A stretch of 64,000 nt of DNA from Bacteroidaceae bacterium (GCA_017534815.1 JAFXVS010000017.1:1-64000), one strand, 5' to 3'. Counted from the stretch's first letter, positions 17,944 to 27,651 are shown. Notes: generated by a model from the sequence alone, not told the origin. Numbers and translations are program-made.

Positions 17944-19271
17944 TTCTTCTGATTCAGTGATTCGACAATGGGTTTCTTGAGTGATGTCCATGCTGGGATG
18001 AGGGCAGCCATGAGGTTGAGCACGGCACAGCAGACGAAGGCGATGAGGAAGAGTGTGGGGGTGAAGAACATGTCCAACTGCAGCGACACGCTATTCACAG
18101 GGTCATACTCTCGCCCGAACATCGACAGGAACAGGGTGCTGTTGCGCACGGCTGTGATGAACAGCCACGAGAGCAGATAGCCCGCCACGCCGCCACAGAG
18201 CGTGAGCACCAGATTCTCCTGTATCACCTCGTTCAGCAGCACCCGCTTCTTGGCTCCGAAGGCCTTGCGGATGCCCATCTCTGCCACACGTGCCTCCATC
18301 TGGTTCGACACCATGCCGCTCAGGTTGATGGCTGGCAGGAGGAGGAGCAGCAGCATGAGCAGGGCTGGCATAGAGAGGTTTGCCAGCAGGTCGGTCATCG
18401 ACGCGTCGTTCACCTCTTCCCCGAAGAAGTTCAGTGTCTTCCTCCAGTGCGGCCTCACCTGGATGTACCAATTCCAATCCTCGCCTGTCGTGCTCTTCAG
18501 CATGGAGAGGTACTTCGGTCTGTATGATTCCAGTTCGTCCATCAGCATCTCTCGGGTATATCCCTTCTTCAGCAGCACACGCACCTCCAAGCCTCCGGCA
18601 TAAGTGACATTTTCAACGTACCAGTGTGCCCGCGAATCCTCCACGGTGTAGGGCATGTAGATGTCGGCAGAGGTCTCCCTCAGCAAGGGACTCACCTCCT
18701 TCACGATGCCCACTACCCGATAGGGGAGGTAGTTGAGCTGGATGGTCTTCCCCACAAGCCCAGACCCTGCCTGCAGTTTCTTTGCCAATGCATCGGTGAT
18801 GACGACGCACCTGTCAGCATTCTTCAGATTCTCCTCATTGTAGGGTTTGCCCTCCAAGAACTTGAATTCGTAGAGGCGGAAGAAATTGGGGTCGGTGAAC
18901 TTGGTGGTGACCTGCACCTCCTGTTTGCCTACCTCCTTGCAGGCGGTGAAGCGGTAGATATACTCGTTATTCATCACGGCACTCACCACCTCGGCACATT
19001 CCAACTTGCTGAACATCTCCTCCACCGCTTGGGGCGAATACCCCGAATAGCCGATGTATTCTCCATCAGAGCGGGTGAAGTTGCTGCCCACATAGATGGT
19101 TCTGTCCCTGTTCACCTCGGGGTAGATGTTGCCCATGCGGATGTGCAGCACCAGCGCCACCACCATCGCCGAGGCTATGGCCACTGCCGTTCCTGCTATG
19201 TAGATGGCGGAGAACTGCTTGTCCTCCTTCATCATGGCGAGCGCCTGACGAATATAAATCAAAACTTTCAT
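17940..19271 (-). CDS. FtsX/MacB-type ABC permease, B-type (pair 1)
   Basis: The 443-aa permease begins MKVLIYIRQALAMMKEDKQF and has an N-terminal helix (about 20-43), a periplasmic domain of some 230 residues, and three C-terminal helices starting at LLANLSMPALLMLLLLLLPA. The coupling segment is ARVAEMGIRKAFGAKKRVLL; the end is SLKKPIVESLNQKK. It directly follows the ATPase gene (1-nt gap) and overlaps its A-type partner by 4 nt, so ATPase-B1-A1 look like one complete transporter: one ATPase and two non-identical permeases. MacB/LolCDE-like systems move substrate across the outer membrane or extract it from the periplasm rather than crossing the inner membrane. Confidence 0.88.
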   Translation of the reverse strand: MKVLIYIRQALAMMKEDKQFSAIYIAGTAVAIASAMVVALVLHIRMGNIYPEVNRDRTIYVGSNFTRSDGEYIGYSGYSPQAVEEMFSKLECAEVVSAVMNNEYIYRFTACKEVGKQEVQVTTKFTDPNFFRLYEFKFLEGKPYNEENLKNADRCVVITDALAKKLQAGSGLVGKTIQLNYLPYRVVGIVKEVSPLLRETSADIYMPYTVEDSRAHWYVENVTYAGGLEVRVLLKKGYTREMLMDELESYRPKYLSMLKSTTGEDWNWYIQVRPHWRKTLNFFGEEVNDASMTDLLANLSMPALLMLLLLLLPAINLSGMVSNQMEARVAEMGIRKAFGAKKRVLLNEVIQENLVLTLCGGVAGYLLSWLFITAVRNSTLFLSMFGREYDPVNSVSLQLDMFFTPTLFLIAFVCCAVLNLMAALIPAWTSLKKPIVESLNQKK

Positions 19272-19272
19272 A

Positions 19273-19950
19273 TCACATGATTTGTCTTCCGTCCAAGAAC
19301 TTGATGATGCGCTTGGTCTGGAGCGCCTGTTGTTCGTTGTGGGTCACCATCACGATGGTGCGACCGTCCTCCTCGTTCAGTTGCTTGAGCAGTCCGAGGA
19401 TGTCGGCACCCATCTTCGAGTCGAGGTTGCCTGTCGGCTCGTCGGCAAGGATGATTTCAGGGTTTCCGATGATGGCACGGGCAATCGCCACACGTTGGCA
19501 TTGACCGCCTGAGAGCTGTACGGGCGTGTGCTTCATGCGGTGGGAGAGTCCTACCCTTTCGATGACCTCCTTTGCCCGCTTGATGCGTTCGCTGTAGCCG
19601 ACACCACGATACATCAGGGGAAGCTGGACATTGTCAATCACATTGAGCGAACTGATGAGGTGGAACGACTGGAACACGAAACCGAGGGTGCGGTTACGGA
19701 ACTCTGCCAGACGCTCGTCAGATAGGTTCTTGTCGATCTTCGTGCCACACAGCTCAATCTCGCCACTCGTGGGTTCGTCGAGCAGTCCCATGATGTTGAG
19801 CAAGGTCGATTTGCCGCAACCAGAGGGTCCCATCACGCTGAGGAACTCGCCCTTCTGCACGTCGATGTTCACGTTTTCCAATGCCTGAGTCTCAATCTCC
19901 TCAGTACGATACACTTTGTTGATACCTGTTAATTTGATAATTGTTTCCAT
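19273..19950 (-). CDS. MacB/LolD-type ABC ATPase (single ATPase of the cluster)
   Basis: The 225-aa protein is a stand-alone nucleotide-binding domain. Walker A is GPSGCGKST, the Q-loop is FVFQSFHL, the signature is LSGGQCQRVAIARAI, Walker B is [13 protein letters not shown], and the H-loop is MVTHN. The sequence belongs to the LolD/MacB/FtsE group that pairs with FtsX-like permeases. It is the only ATPase gene among eight permease genes here, so it either serves pair 1 only or is shared by all four pairs. The 159-nt region upstream has repeated heptamers and no clear TAnnTTTG or -24/-12 promoter, so it may be read from the operon upstream. Confidence 0.93.
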   Translation of the reverse strand: METIIKLTGINKVYRTEEIETQALENVNIDVQKGEFLSVMGPSGCGKSTLLNIMGLLDEPTSGEIELCGTKIDKNLSDERLAEFRNRTLGFVFQSFHLISSLNVIDNVQLPLMYRGVGYSERIKRAKEVIERVGLSHRMKHTPVQLSGGQCQRVAIARAIIGNPEIILADEPTGNLDSKMGADILGLLKQLNEEDGRTIVMVTHNEQQALQTKRIIKFLDGRQIM

Positions 19951-19982
19951 TGTTGTTATTTTTTTTATGTTTATATATTTTT

Positions 19983-20109
19983 TGAAGTTATCGTTTCACT
20001 CGAAGTTATCGAAGTTAAAGAAGTTATCGACGATACTCTGCTAATAGCATAACATTTGTCTTTAACTTCTAGCGAAGCGTTAACTTCGCTAACTTCTTTA
20101 ACTTCCTTT
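19983..20109. repeat. Multiple GAAGTTA heptamers in both orientations
   Basis: The gap between the pair-2 A permease and the ATPase gene holds about four GAAGTTA copies on the plus strand in its left half (19985-20035) and about four TAACTTC copies in its right half (20060-20108). They could fold into a long imperfect cruciform. Inside is a perfect hairpin, TAGCGAAG (20070-20077) with CTTCGCTA (20084-20091), loop of 6. Confidence 0.65.
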
Positions 20110-21480
20110 TTATTCATCCCTCAACGCCTCCACCACTTTTGTCCTGACAATGTTCCATGCTGGAATGGCGATGCCAATGGACACGACTATACATATAATA
20201 ACATATACAATACCTGCGAGGATGCAGAAATGGAGAGGTTTGTCTGCCACCCACGTGGGGTCTGGCTGACATTGGGGTAATTGCGGATTGATGCAGAGTT
20301 CACCTAATCCTGTCTTCACATAGTTGAGATAAAGGACGCAGGTGATGAGCATACTGAGGGTTGTGAGCACGAAGCCTTCTGCGAGGAACATCCCCATGAT
20401 GCGTCGCTTGGTGGCTCCAAAGGCTCGCATGATGCCCGACTCTTCCGTACGTCGCTTGGTCTGCATCCAGAAAGTGCCAATGACACCCAAGCAGAGGTTG
20501 ATAAGGAAGAAGATAGCGGTGGCAACAGAGAGGTTGAAGTCGTAGTCGCTTTGCGCATTGTAATCCGGAGTGTCAGAGAAGTCCATGTTCTTGGGTGCAT
20601 CGACATAGGGTACGAACGAGCAAATGACATAATGTTCCGATGCCAGTTCTCCCGTACGGTAGGTCTGCTCCTCAACAAAGCGTGTCATGTTAACTCCAGG
20701 CTTCAGTCGGATGACGAGCCGAGCCTTCGACTGGTAATCAGAGAGGTACAGGCGCCCATTGGGACAGAAAGCCATCCAAGTGCTGTATTCGTCTGTTCGG
20801 GCAGCAACATCTTCCACCACCCCCTGAATGGTGTAAATGATAGGATATTTGTTACCTGCCCCATCTCCATAGGTAGAGCCAGAGTCTAACTTCTTGCCTA
20901 TTGCCGCCTCAGCTGACCCATAAATCCGTTCTGCCAGCGAACGAGTGATGATGAGGTTCTGCCCGCCCCCAGAGTTCATGGAGAGTTCATGCTGCGATGG
21001 ACTTCCAGGTATGGGCTGAATGCCAAAAGTCTCAAAGAAATCCTCTTCGATGTCGAAAAAACACCAAGGTATATCAATACCAATCGTGTCGTTGGGGAGC
21101 GGTATTTCCCAATTGTGCTTATTCATGCGCGGATAACCCTCTATGCCATCGAGGAAACTCACGTAGGCCACCTCATCCAGTTCCAAGAGGTGCTGCTTCA
21201 GTTGCTTCATCTCCTGGGTGAACTTTTCACTCATCTGGTCATAGGTTTCTTCCTCTATCTCTATAGATCCATGGGTATCCTGCCATATAGTTTTGTAAAG
21301 TCGCGCTTCAGCCACCACCAGTCGGTCGATGTCGAAACCTGCGGGCTGATTCTGGTAGAAGAGCCTCACGACAATGGGGTCAATCTGCGTCCAAGCCACA
21401 AAGCACACGACCACCAGTTCTGCAAAGAGCCACACGTTCTGAGCACGTTGGCTCCAAAGGTTCTTGAGTATCTGTTTCAT
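20110..21480 (-). CDS. FtsX/MacB-type ABC permease, A-type (pair 2)
   Basis: This 456-aa A-type permease starts MKQILKNLWSQRAQNVWLFA and has the same plan: N-terminal helix, periplasmic domain (about 45-300), three C-terminal helices. The coupling segment is TKRRTEESGIMRAFGATKRR. Its last 140 residues are almost identical to those of the pair-3 A permease, while the periplasmic part (for example the WQDTHGSIEIEEETYDQM region) is different. The contrast holds at DNA level (20135-20500 against 22815-23180), which suggests recent duplication with diversification or gene conversion. It lies 1 nt after its B partner and ends VVEALRDE. Confidence 0.88.
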   Translation of the reverse strand: MKQILKNLWSQRAQNVWLFAELVVVCFVAWTQIDPIVVRLFYQNQPAGFDIDRLVVAEARLYKTIWQDTHGSIEIEEETYDQMSEKFTQEMKQLKQHLLELDEVAYVSFLDGIEGYPRMNKHNWEIPLPNDTIGIDIPWCFFDIEEDFFETFGIQPIPGSPSQHELSMNSGGGQNLIITRSLAERIYGSAEAAIGKKLDSGSTYGDGAGNKYPIIYTIQGVVEDVAARTDEYSTWMAFCPNGRLYLSDYQSKARLVIRLKPGVNMTRFVEEQTYRTGELASEHYVICSFVPYVDAPKNMDFSDTPDYNAQSDYDFNLSVATAIFFLINLCLGVIGTFWMQTKRRTEESGIMRAFGATKRRIMGMFLAEGFVLTTLSMLITCVLYLNYVKTGLGELCINPQLPQCQPDPTWVADKPLHFCILAGIVYVIICIVVSIGIAIPAWNIVRTKVVEALRDE

Positions 21481-21481
21481 A

Positions 21482-22795
21482 TCACTTCTTCAAATTCATG
21501 GATTCAACAATCGGGTTACGCAAACTCAGCCAAGCAGGGACAAGAGTTGCCATCAGGTTCACCACCGCACAGACCAAAAAGGCGATGAGGAAGATGAGCG
21601 GCGAGAAGAACATTTCGCCCTGCACGAGCGGTTCGACCGTCTGACTGGGTAAATTGCCGATGGCAAAAAACACCCACGAACGGAAGACATAGAGCAGGAG
21701 CCAAGTGATGACGAGTCCAACCAAACCACCACACAAGGTGAGCACCATATTCTCAACGATTATCTGCCCCAAGAGTTCGCGACGATGGGCACCAAACGCC
21801 TTTCTCACACCCATCTCAGGCAGACGCCGTTTCATGCGAGCCGCCACCAAGCCACTCAGATTGAGGGCGGGCACCAGCAAGAGGACAAACACCTTGGGCA
21901 AGAGCGCGAGGAAGATGTCCTTCCAAGAGGAGAGATCCTGTCCTCTCGACATCATGAGTTGGGCATGAGAGCAGACCTGAAGGTGGTATTCCCATTCCTT
22001 ATCACTCATATTCAACCGATGCACTTTCCCCTCCAAGAAGTTACGCACATCATCAATGGTGCAACCATCCTTCAGCACCACTACCATCCTTTCGGAATCA
22101 CCATATTCGCAAGGGAGAAATAGCTGTCCATAGCTTTCAGAGGCGATGGACGAGGTGGGTTCTATCACGCCCACAATCCGAAGGCAGGCGTTGTCATAGT
22201 AGTTCAGTATTTTGCCCACAGGATTTACGCCCTTGCCGAAGAGCTTTTCTGCCACATCCAGACTGATAATGGCAATGCTGACATCTGGAGCGGCATCCTC
22301 TCCTGATAGCAAACCCTCTGCATCCGTGAAGGGACGACCATAGACGAACTTGTGATGATAAACCTTGAAGAAATTGGCATCCACGTTCCTCATCGCCACA
22401 GGCAGAATCTTCTTGCCGTCCTCCATCCGTAAAGAAATGTTTCGAGCACCAGAGTCCTCTATACGGGTTAGACAAGCAGCCATTTCTGCACATGGCATCT
22501 CGTAAAACCACTTACGAATCAGGGTGTCCGAGAAAGTTTTATCTCGATAATTTCCACCAAATTCCTTGTCAAGGTACATAAACTCTTCCTTTAGGTAGGC
22601 TCTCATTGTCACATACACTGTCCGGCTCCTGTTCACTTCCGGTTCGATGTCCGCCAACTTGGCGTAATACACCACAGCCATCACCATCGTGAAGGCAATC
22701 GCCAACGCTGTGCCCGCGATGTAGATGCCCGAGAACAACTTCTCCTCCTTCATCATGTGGAGAGCTTGACGCACGTAAATCAATAATTTATTCAT
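21482..22795 (-). CDS. FtsX/MacB-type ABC permease, B-type (pair 2)
   Basis: The 437-aa B-type permease starts MNKLLIYVRQALHMMKEEKL, almost identical to the pair-3 and pair-4 B permeases through the first membrane helix and into PEVNRSRTVYV. The periplasmic domain then diverges (RAYLKEEFMYLDKEFGGNYR). The C-terminal part has the coupling segment RRLPEMGVRKAFGAHRREL and three helices, ending SLRNPIVESMNLKK. Its start lies inside the end of the pair-3 A gene (8-nt overlap), so the two pairs are translationally coupled. Confidence 0.88.
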   Translation of the reverse strand: MNKLLIYVRQALHMMKEEKLFSGIYIAGTALAIAFTMVMAVVYYAKLADIEPEVNRSRTVYVTMRAYLKEEFMYLDKEFGGNYRDKTFSDTLIRKWFYEMPCAEMAACLTRIEDSGARNISLRMEDGKKILPVAMRNVDANFFKVYHHKFVYGRPFTDAEGLLSGEDAAPDVSIAIISLDVAEKLFGKGVNPVGKILNYYDNACLRIVGVIEPTSSIASESYGQLFLPCEYGDSERMVVVLKDGCTIDDVRNFLEGKVHRLNMSDKEWEYHLQVCSHAQLMMSRGQDLSSWKDIFLALLPKVFVLLLVPALNLSGLVAARMKRRLPEMGVRKAFGAHRRELLGQIIVENMVLTLCGGLVGLVITWLLLYVFRSWVFFAIGNLPSQTVEPLVQGEMFFSPLIFLIAFLVCAVVNLMATLVPAWLSLRNPIVESMNLKK

Positions 22796-24092
22796 CTCTT
22801 AATGCTTTTACAACTTTTGTCCTGACAATGTTCCATGCAGGAATGGCGATGCCAATGGACACGACTATACATATAATAACATAAACAATACCTGCGAGGA
22901 TGCAGAAATGGAGAGGTTTGTCTGCCACCCACGTCGGGTCGGGCTGACATTGAGGTAATTGCGGATTGATGCAGAGTTCACCTAATCCTGTCTTCACATA
23001 GTTGAGATAAAGGACGCAGGTGATGAGCATACTGAGGGTTGTGAGCACGAAGCCTTCTGCGAGGAACATCCCCATGATGCGTCGCTTCGTGGCTCCAAAG
23101 GCTCGCATGATGCCCGACTCTTCCGTGCGTCGCTTGGTCTGCATCCAAAAAGTGCCGATGACACCCAAGCAGAGGTTGATGAGGAAGAACAGGGCTGTGG
23201 AGACAGAAAGGTTGAAGCTGTAGGATTGGATAGGTATGGAGAATAGATTTTTGGAGGTCGCGATGTCATTGTAGGCGGTGAAAGAGCCGATAGTGAAGTG
23301 TTCGGACGCATACCGTGGGGCGTTGTAGTTCTGCTCCTCGATAAATCGCTGGACATTGACATCTGGTTTCAGACGGATGACAATGAGGTTTTGTACACCA
23401 CTCATGTCTATTCCTCCGCAATCACGATAGATATGCCAGGTGTCATAGGAATCCGACACGTGTACATCTTCTACTACAGCACGGATGGTGTAGTGTACAT
23501 CGAGATACAATGACCACTCATATATATTCTTGCCGATGGCAGCCTCCGCTGAACCAAAGAGATGTTCGGCAAGGGAACGGCTGATGATACATCCATCGGT
23601 GAGGACGGAAAGTTCTTTGGCCGACGAGCATCCCGACACAGGCTGGATGCCGTAGGTTTCGAAGAAGTGTTCCCCAGCTGCATAGTAGATGGAGTTCAGC
23701 AGCAACGTGTCGCCTTGATAGCTGAATTTCTCTTTGTAATCGGGGAGAATGACACCTTTCTCGACATCTTTAAGACCGATGACCCCCATGTTATCATGGG
23801 CACGGTTCACCTGCTCCACCTCGTCGAGTGCCAGCAGTTTCTGCTTGATGTGTTTGGATTCTTTTCGAAAGTTATCGTCCCTGCCGTTCATTGTTTCGTA
23901 GAGTTTGATGAAAGCGATGTTGGCCACCACCAATCGGTCGTTGTCAAAGCCCTTGGGGAGACTCCGATAATAGAGTTTCACCATGATGGGGTCGATTTGT
24001 GTGCAGGCCACAAAGCACACGACCACCAGTTCTGCAAAGAGCCACACGTTCTGAGCTCGTTGGCTCCAAAGATTCTTAAGTAGCTGTTTCAT
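22788..24092 (-). CDS. FtsX/MacB-type ABC permease, A-type (pair 3)
   Basis: The 434-aa A-type permease starts MKQLLKNLWSQRAQNVWLFA. The periplasmic domain (about 45-285) is shorter than that of pair 2 and largely unrelated outside the edges. The final 140 residues match pair 2 at all but a handful of positions (NLSVSTALFFLINLCLGVIG onwards; VVKALRDE instead of VVEALRDE). It overlaps its B partner by 4 nt (ATGA). Confidence 0.88.
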   Translation of the reverse strand: MKQLLKNLWSQRAQNVWLFAELVVVCFVACTQIDPIMVKLYYRSLPKGFDNDRLVVANIAFIKLYETMNGRDDNFRKESKHIKQKLLALDEVEQVNRAHDNMGVIGLKDVEKGVILPDYKEKFSYQGDTLLLNSIYYAAGEHFFETYGIQPVSGCSSAKELSVLTDGCIISRSLAEHLFGSAEAAIGKNIYEWSLYLDVHYTIRAVVEDVHVSDSYDTWHIYRDCGGIDMSGVQNLIVIRLKPDVNVQRFIEEQNYNAPRYASEHFTIGSFTAYNDIATSKNLFSIPIQSYSFNLSVSTALFFLINLCLGVIGTFWMQTKRRTEESGIMRAFGATKRRIMGMFLAEGFVLTTLSMLITCVLYLNYVKTGLGELCINPQLPQCQPDPTWVADKPLHFCILAGIVYVIICIVVSIGIAIPAWNIVRTKVVKALRDE

Positions 24093-25378
24093 CTCTTCTG
24101 ATTTAACGATTCGACAATCGGGTTACGTAAACTCATCCAGGCAGGGATGAGGCTTGACATCAAATTCACCACCGCACAGACCACAAAGGCGATGAGGAAG
24201 ATGAGCGGCGAGAAGAGCATCTCGCCCTCCACCATCGGTTCGGGCAGGGTGTAGGTATTGTTGCCAATAGCGAAAAACACCCACGAGCGGAATACATAGA
24301 GTAAGAGCCAAGTAATCACCAACCCTACGGCTCCACCACAAAGAGTGAGCACGAGGTTTTCGCTAATGACCTGATGCAGCAGTTCACGCCTTTTTGCACC
24401 AAATGCTTTCCTCACACCCATCTCGGGCAGTCTTCGTTTCATGCGAGCCGCCACCAGTCCGCTCAGGTTGAGGGCAGGGATAAGCAGCAGAACCAACACC
24501 TGCGGAAAGAGAGACACGAGTATTTCTTTCCACGAAGAAAGTTCTTCGCCCTCCGACATCATGCGCTGGGCATGAGGTTGTACAGAACCTTCGAAATCGT
24601 ATTTCCACTTATCATTGCTGATGGTACGTTTATGCGCAATCTCGTCCAGTTCCCTCCTCAGGTCATCGATGGTACAACCTTCTTTCAGAACGACAATCGC
24701 CTTGTAGGCACCTTCGTTGTTGGGTATGAACAACTGCCCGAAACTCTCTGACATAATGGACGAAGTAGGTTCGATCACCCCCACGATGCGGATGTCGTAG
24801 CCGAAATTGACAGTCTTGCCCACAGGATTCACGCCTTTGCCGAACACTTTCTCCGCAATGTCCTTGCTGATGATGCCAACAGCCTTCGAGGCATCAGGAT
24901 CTCCCCCCTCACAAAAGACCTCCTCCTGTGTGAAGGGACGTCCATATACAAACTTGTAATGATAGACCTTGAAGAAATTGGCGTCCACCAGTTTCAGTAC
25001 GCCTGATACAATCCTCCCATCGTCACTTGTCACATAAAATTTGTCTCTTACAAATGTTCCAGGGTCGATTATTGCACTCACAAACTCTGCACTTTTCAGC
25101 GGGTAGAGCCATTCTTTCACCTTCGTTGGATCGTAATAGTCACGCGTCCAATCGTCCGAGCTCCCGTCCTTGTAGGTCATTCGCATGCCCAACACATACA
25201 CCGTCCTGCTCCGATTCACCTCTGGCTCGATGTCCGCCAACTTGGCGTAATACACCACAGCAATCACCATCGTGAAGGCAATCGCCAACGCTGTGCCCGT
25301 GATGTAGATGCCCGAGAACAACTTCTCCTCCTTCATCATGTGGAGAGCTTGACGCACGTAAATCAATAGTTTGTTCAT
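24089..25378 (-). CDS. FtsX/MacB-type ABC permease, B-type (pair 3)
   Basis: The 429-aa B-type permease shares its first 62 residues almost exactly with pair 2 (through NRSRTVYV), then diverges in the periplasmic domain (GMRMTYKDGSSDDWTRDYYD). The coupling segment is RRLPEMGVRKAFGAKRREL, and it ends SLRNPIVESLNQKR. It follows the TlpA-like gene by 46 nt with no obvious promoter between, so it is probably in the same transcript. Confidence 0.88.
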   Translation of the reverse strand: MNKLLIYVRQALHMMKEEKLFSGIYITGTALAIAFTMVIAVVYYAKLADIEPEVNRSRTVYVLGMRMTYKDGSSDDWTRDYYDPTKVKEWLYPLKSAEFVSAIIDPGTFVRDKFYVTSDDGRIVSGVLKLVDANFFKVYHYKFVYGRPFTQEEVFCEGGDPDASKAVGIISKDIAEKVFGKGVNPVGKTVNFGYDIRIVGVIEPTSSIMSESFGQLFIPNNEGAYKAIVVLKEGCTIDDLRRELDEIAHKRTISNDKWKYDFEGSVQPHAQRMMSEGEELSSWKEILVSLFPQVLVLLLIPALNLSGLVAARMKRRLPEMGVRKAFGAKRRELLHQVISENLVLTLCGGAVGLVITWLLLYVFRSWVFFAIGNNTYTLPEPMVEGEMLFSPLIFLIAFVVCAVVNLMSSLIPAWMSLRNPIVESLNQKR

Positions 25379-25424
25379 TGGTCTTGTTCGTATATTTCGT
25401 TGTTGATGCTTGTAAAGTCAGTTA

Positions 25425-27617
25425 TTACTTCCCATCCACAGTCTCGAAGAAGTGTTGCATATTCTCCACATGTCTGGCATCGGCATCGACGTCATAAAGC
25501 TTTCCATTCTTGTCAAAGAGTCTGTAGAAGGGGAAGCCATCCACTTGCAGGAACTCCTCGATGGCGCGCTGTTGTTGCTCGGGCAAGTTGTAATGCACGA
25601 TGTTGTCACCAGTCAGACCATAAGCATTGATGATGGTCTTCCAATCCTCATCGGAAGTGTTGTTTGCCAGATAGAGATAAATGATGTCGTGGTCTTTCAA
25701 TGCTTCCTTCAGCACATGCGACTCTTTCAACGCAGCCATGCATGGACCGCACCAAGAACCCCAAATGTCGAGATAGACGAACTTGCCTTGATAGGGCTCG
25801 ATTAGTTTGGCAAGCAATGACTCACCCTCGCTGACACCCTCCAATTCATCAGCTGAATGGAGGCTCTTTGTAGCCACTAATCCCAGTTTCCTTATCTCCG
25901 TATATTTCTTGTGCATCGCCACCACACAATCATGCAGAGCAGGTACTGTCACCACTTCATCCACCCACGCCATCGCCTTTGCTGGCAACGGATAGAGACT
26001 CTCGTTCATATTATTGTTCAACACACGTGTCAGCATCAACGACTTGAAGAAGGGACTCAGTTTCATGTCCTTCACGTATTCATAGAAAGGCTTCAACATG
26101 ATCAGCATGGATTGCTCGTGCGCCTCTTCTGCTGAGGAAGCCCAATAATTAATCTCATGGGGAGAAGTCGCTTCACACATCATGGAGGTGTAATAGGAGA
26201 AAAAGGCGTTGGCAGCATCGGTGGAAATCAGCGACTCGTTCAGGTGTGGCAACAACGACTCATTGGTGTAATTAATCACTTCGGCTGGCATTTCCTGCTC
26301 CCAAAAGGGATAGTCCATAAAACGCCCCACAAACCAGGTGGATACACCTAACCGCGCATCCGTCTCGGCCTGAATCCGATAGCGTTCCGACAACGTGGGA
26401 GCAGATGTGAGAACACTGTCCAACGCGACAAGTTCATCCGCTATTCCCTTCTTGCACACGTCTATATAAGAGACCCATTCCTCTGCCGTAGTCTCTTCCT
26501 CACTTTCTGGACGATGAAAACTGTGGGGTACTTCGTGGGCAATCATCTCATTCTGCAAACGGGCATGCTCGCCCATCACCAAAGTCTGACCGTTCTTCGC
26601 GTCCCACATGATGAAGTAAGTCTCACCTGGCTCCACGATGAAACCGCCTGCAGGCCATTGGAGCAGATACAGATTGGTCAAATTCACCACAGGAATAGTC
26701 ACTTGGAAACGTCCCAGCGAATCGACTGCTGCCTCATATTCGGAAGTAGCGAAAAATGCTCCCTCATACAGGTCTGTGAAAGCGCTCCAGAACTTCACTT
26801 TCTCTATCTTTTTATCCTCGCTGCGGACAACGCCCACCAACGTGACTGAATCTCCCTTATGGAAACCGTTGTCACGAAACGACGTGCTCATGTCTTTCGT
26901 GGGATAGTCAGGCAAGAAGCGGCTGGTGATCATGCTGCACGCCACCGTCTGGTTGCCAATCTGTAGGGTGCGAGCGCCCTTCTTGTCTTTGCCGACTATA
27001 ACTGTCAGTTCGTCATCACCATTGCTCATCACCATCTTTGCCTCGCCCGTCTTGGGGTTCACATCACATTGCTGATAGTCCCAGAACTTGCAGTCATAAA
27101 TGGCATAATTCTCGAAGAAAGCAATCTTCCAGTCGCCCGTTTGGTCATCACGCCAACAGGAGGGGAGCAACTGCTTCCAACGTTCCTCCACTGGTTTGAT
27201 TCCCTTGACTTGGAAAGCGCCCTCGCCATCACCCTCGATGAAGTCAAACGCTTTCGTGTCCTTGGGCAGTGGCGGGAAATGGAACACAATGTCACGTTTG
27301 CCACCATATTCCTGTTTGTCGAGTTCGATGCCATCAGCAGACACGACGGTATAGCGTTTGTCACCCACTTTCAGGTAAGTGTCACTAACGAACTTAAACC
27401 AATATTCCGGATATAAACTTCGTTTCATGGTTATATACACCAATGTCTCGGCAGCCTTCAGTTCCACCTTTGTCACATCAAGGTTCAGGCTGGAGGTCCC
27501 GTCTCCGCAATAGTTATTGTACTCTATCGTGGGTTGTTCCCACACAATTGTCTTCTCTTTCGCCTGCCCCGCTAATGCAACGAGGGCAAACAACATTGCC
27601 AAAATCTTTGTTTTCAT
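25425..27617 (-). CDS. Secreted TlpA-like thioredoxin-fold protein
   Basis: The protein is 730 aa with an N-terminal signal peptide (MKTKILAMLFALVALAGQAK). The C-terminal domain (about 585-730) is thioredoxin-like: FVYLDIWGSWCGPCMAALKE carries the CxxC motif, DGFPFYRLFDKNGK carries the cis-Pro region. The long N-terminal and middle parts (about 20-580) hold beta-rich segments like the DUF4369-type domains of Bacteroidota TlpA proteins, without a recognisable catalytic motif. Such proteins act as periplasmic thiol-disulfide reductases. It is inserted between permease pairs 4 and 3, with short gaps (49 and 46 nt), so it probably shares their operon and may act on the substrate or on the permease loops; that link is inference. 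Confidence 0.85.
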   Translation of the reverse strand: MKTKILAMLFALVALAGQAKEKTIVWEQPTIEYNNYCGDGTSSLNLDVTKVELKAAETLVYITMKRSLYPEYWFKFVSDTYLKVGDKRYTVVSADGIELDKQEYGGKRDIVFHFPPLPKDTKAFDFIEGDGEGAFQVKGIKPVEERWKQLLPSCWRDDQTGDWKIAFFENYAIYDCKFWDYQQCDVNPKTGEAKMVMSNGDDELTVIVGKDKKGARTLQIGNQTVACSMITSRFLPDYPTKDMSTSFRDNGFHKGDSVTLVGVVRSEDKKIEKVKFWSAFTDLYEGAFFATSEYEAAVDSLGRFQVTIPVVNLTNLYLLQWPAGGFIVEPGETYFIMWDAKNGQTLVMGEHARLQNEMIAHEVPHSFHRPESEEETTAEEWVSYIDVCKKGIADELVALDSVLTSAPTLSERYRIQAETDARLGVSTWFVGRFMDYPFWEQEMPAEVINYTNESLLPHLNESLISTDAANAFFSYYTSMMCEATSPHEINYWASSAEEAHEQSMLIMLKPFYEYVKDMKLSPFFKSLMLTRVLNNNMNESLYPLPAKAMAWVDEVVTVPALHDCVVAMHKKYTEIRKLGLVATKSLHSADELEGVSEGESLLAKLIEPYQGKFVYLDIWGSWCGPCMAALKESHVLKEALKDHDIIYLYLANNTSDEDWKTIINAYGLTGDNIVHYNLPEQQQRAIEEFLQVDGFPFYRLFDKNGKLYDVDADARHVENMQHFFETVDGK

Positions 27618-27651
27618 TTGTTTCTTTATCTTTATTTAATATCGAAAATAT

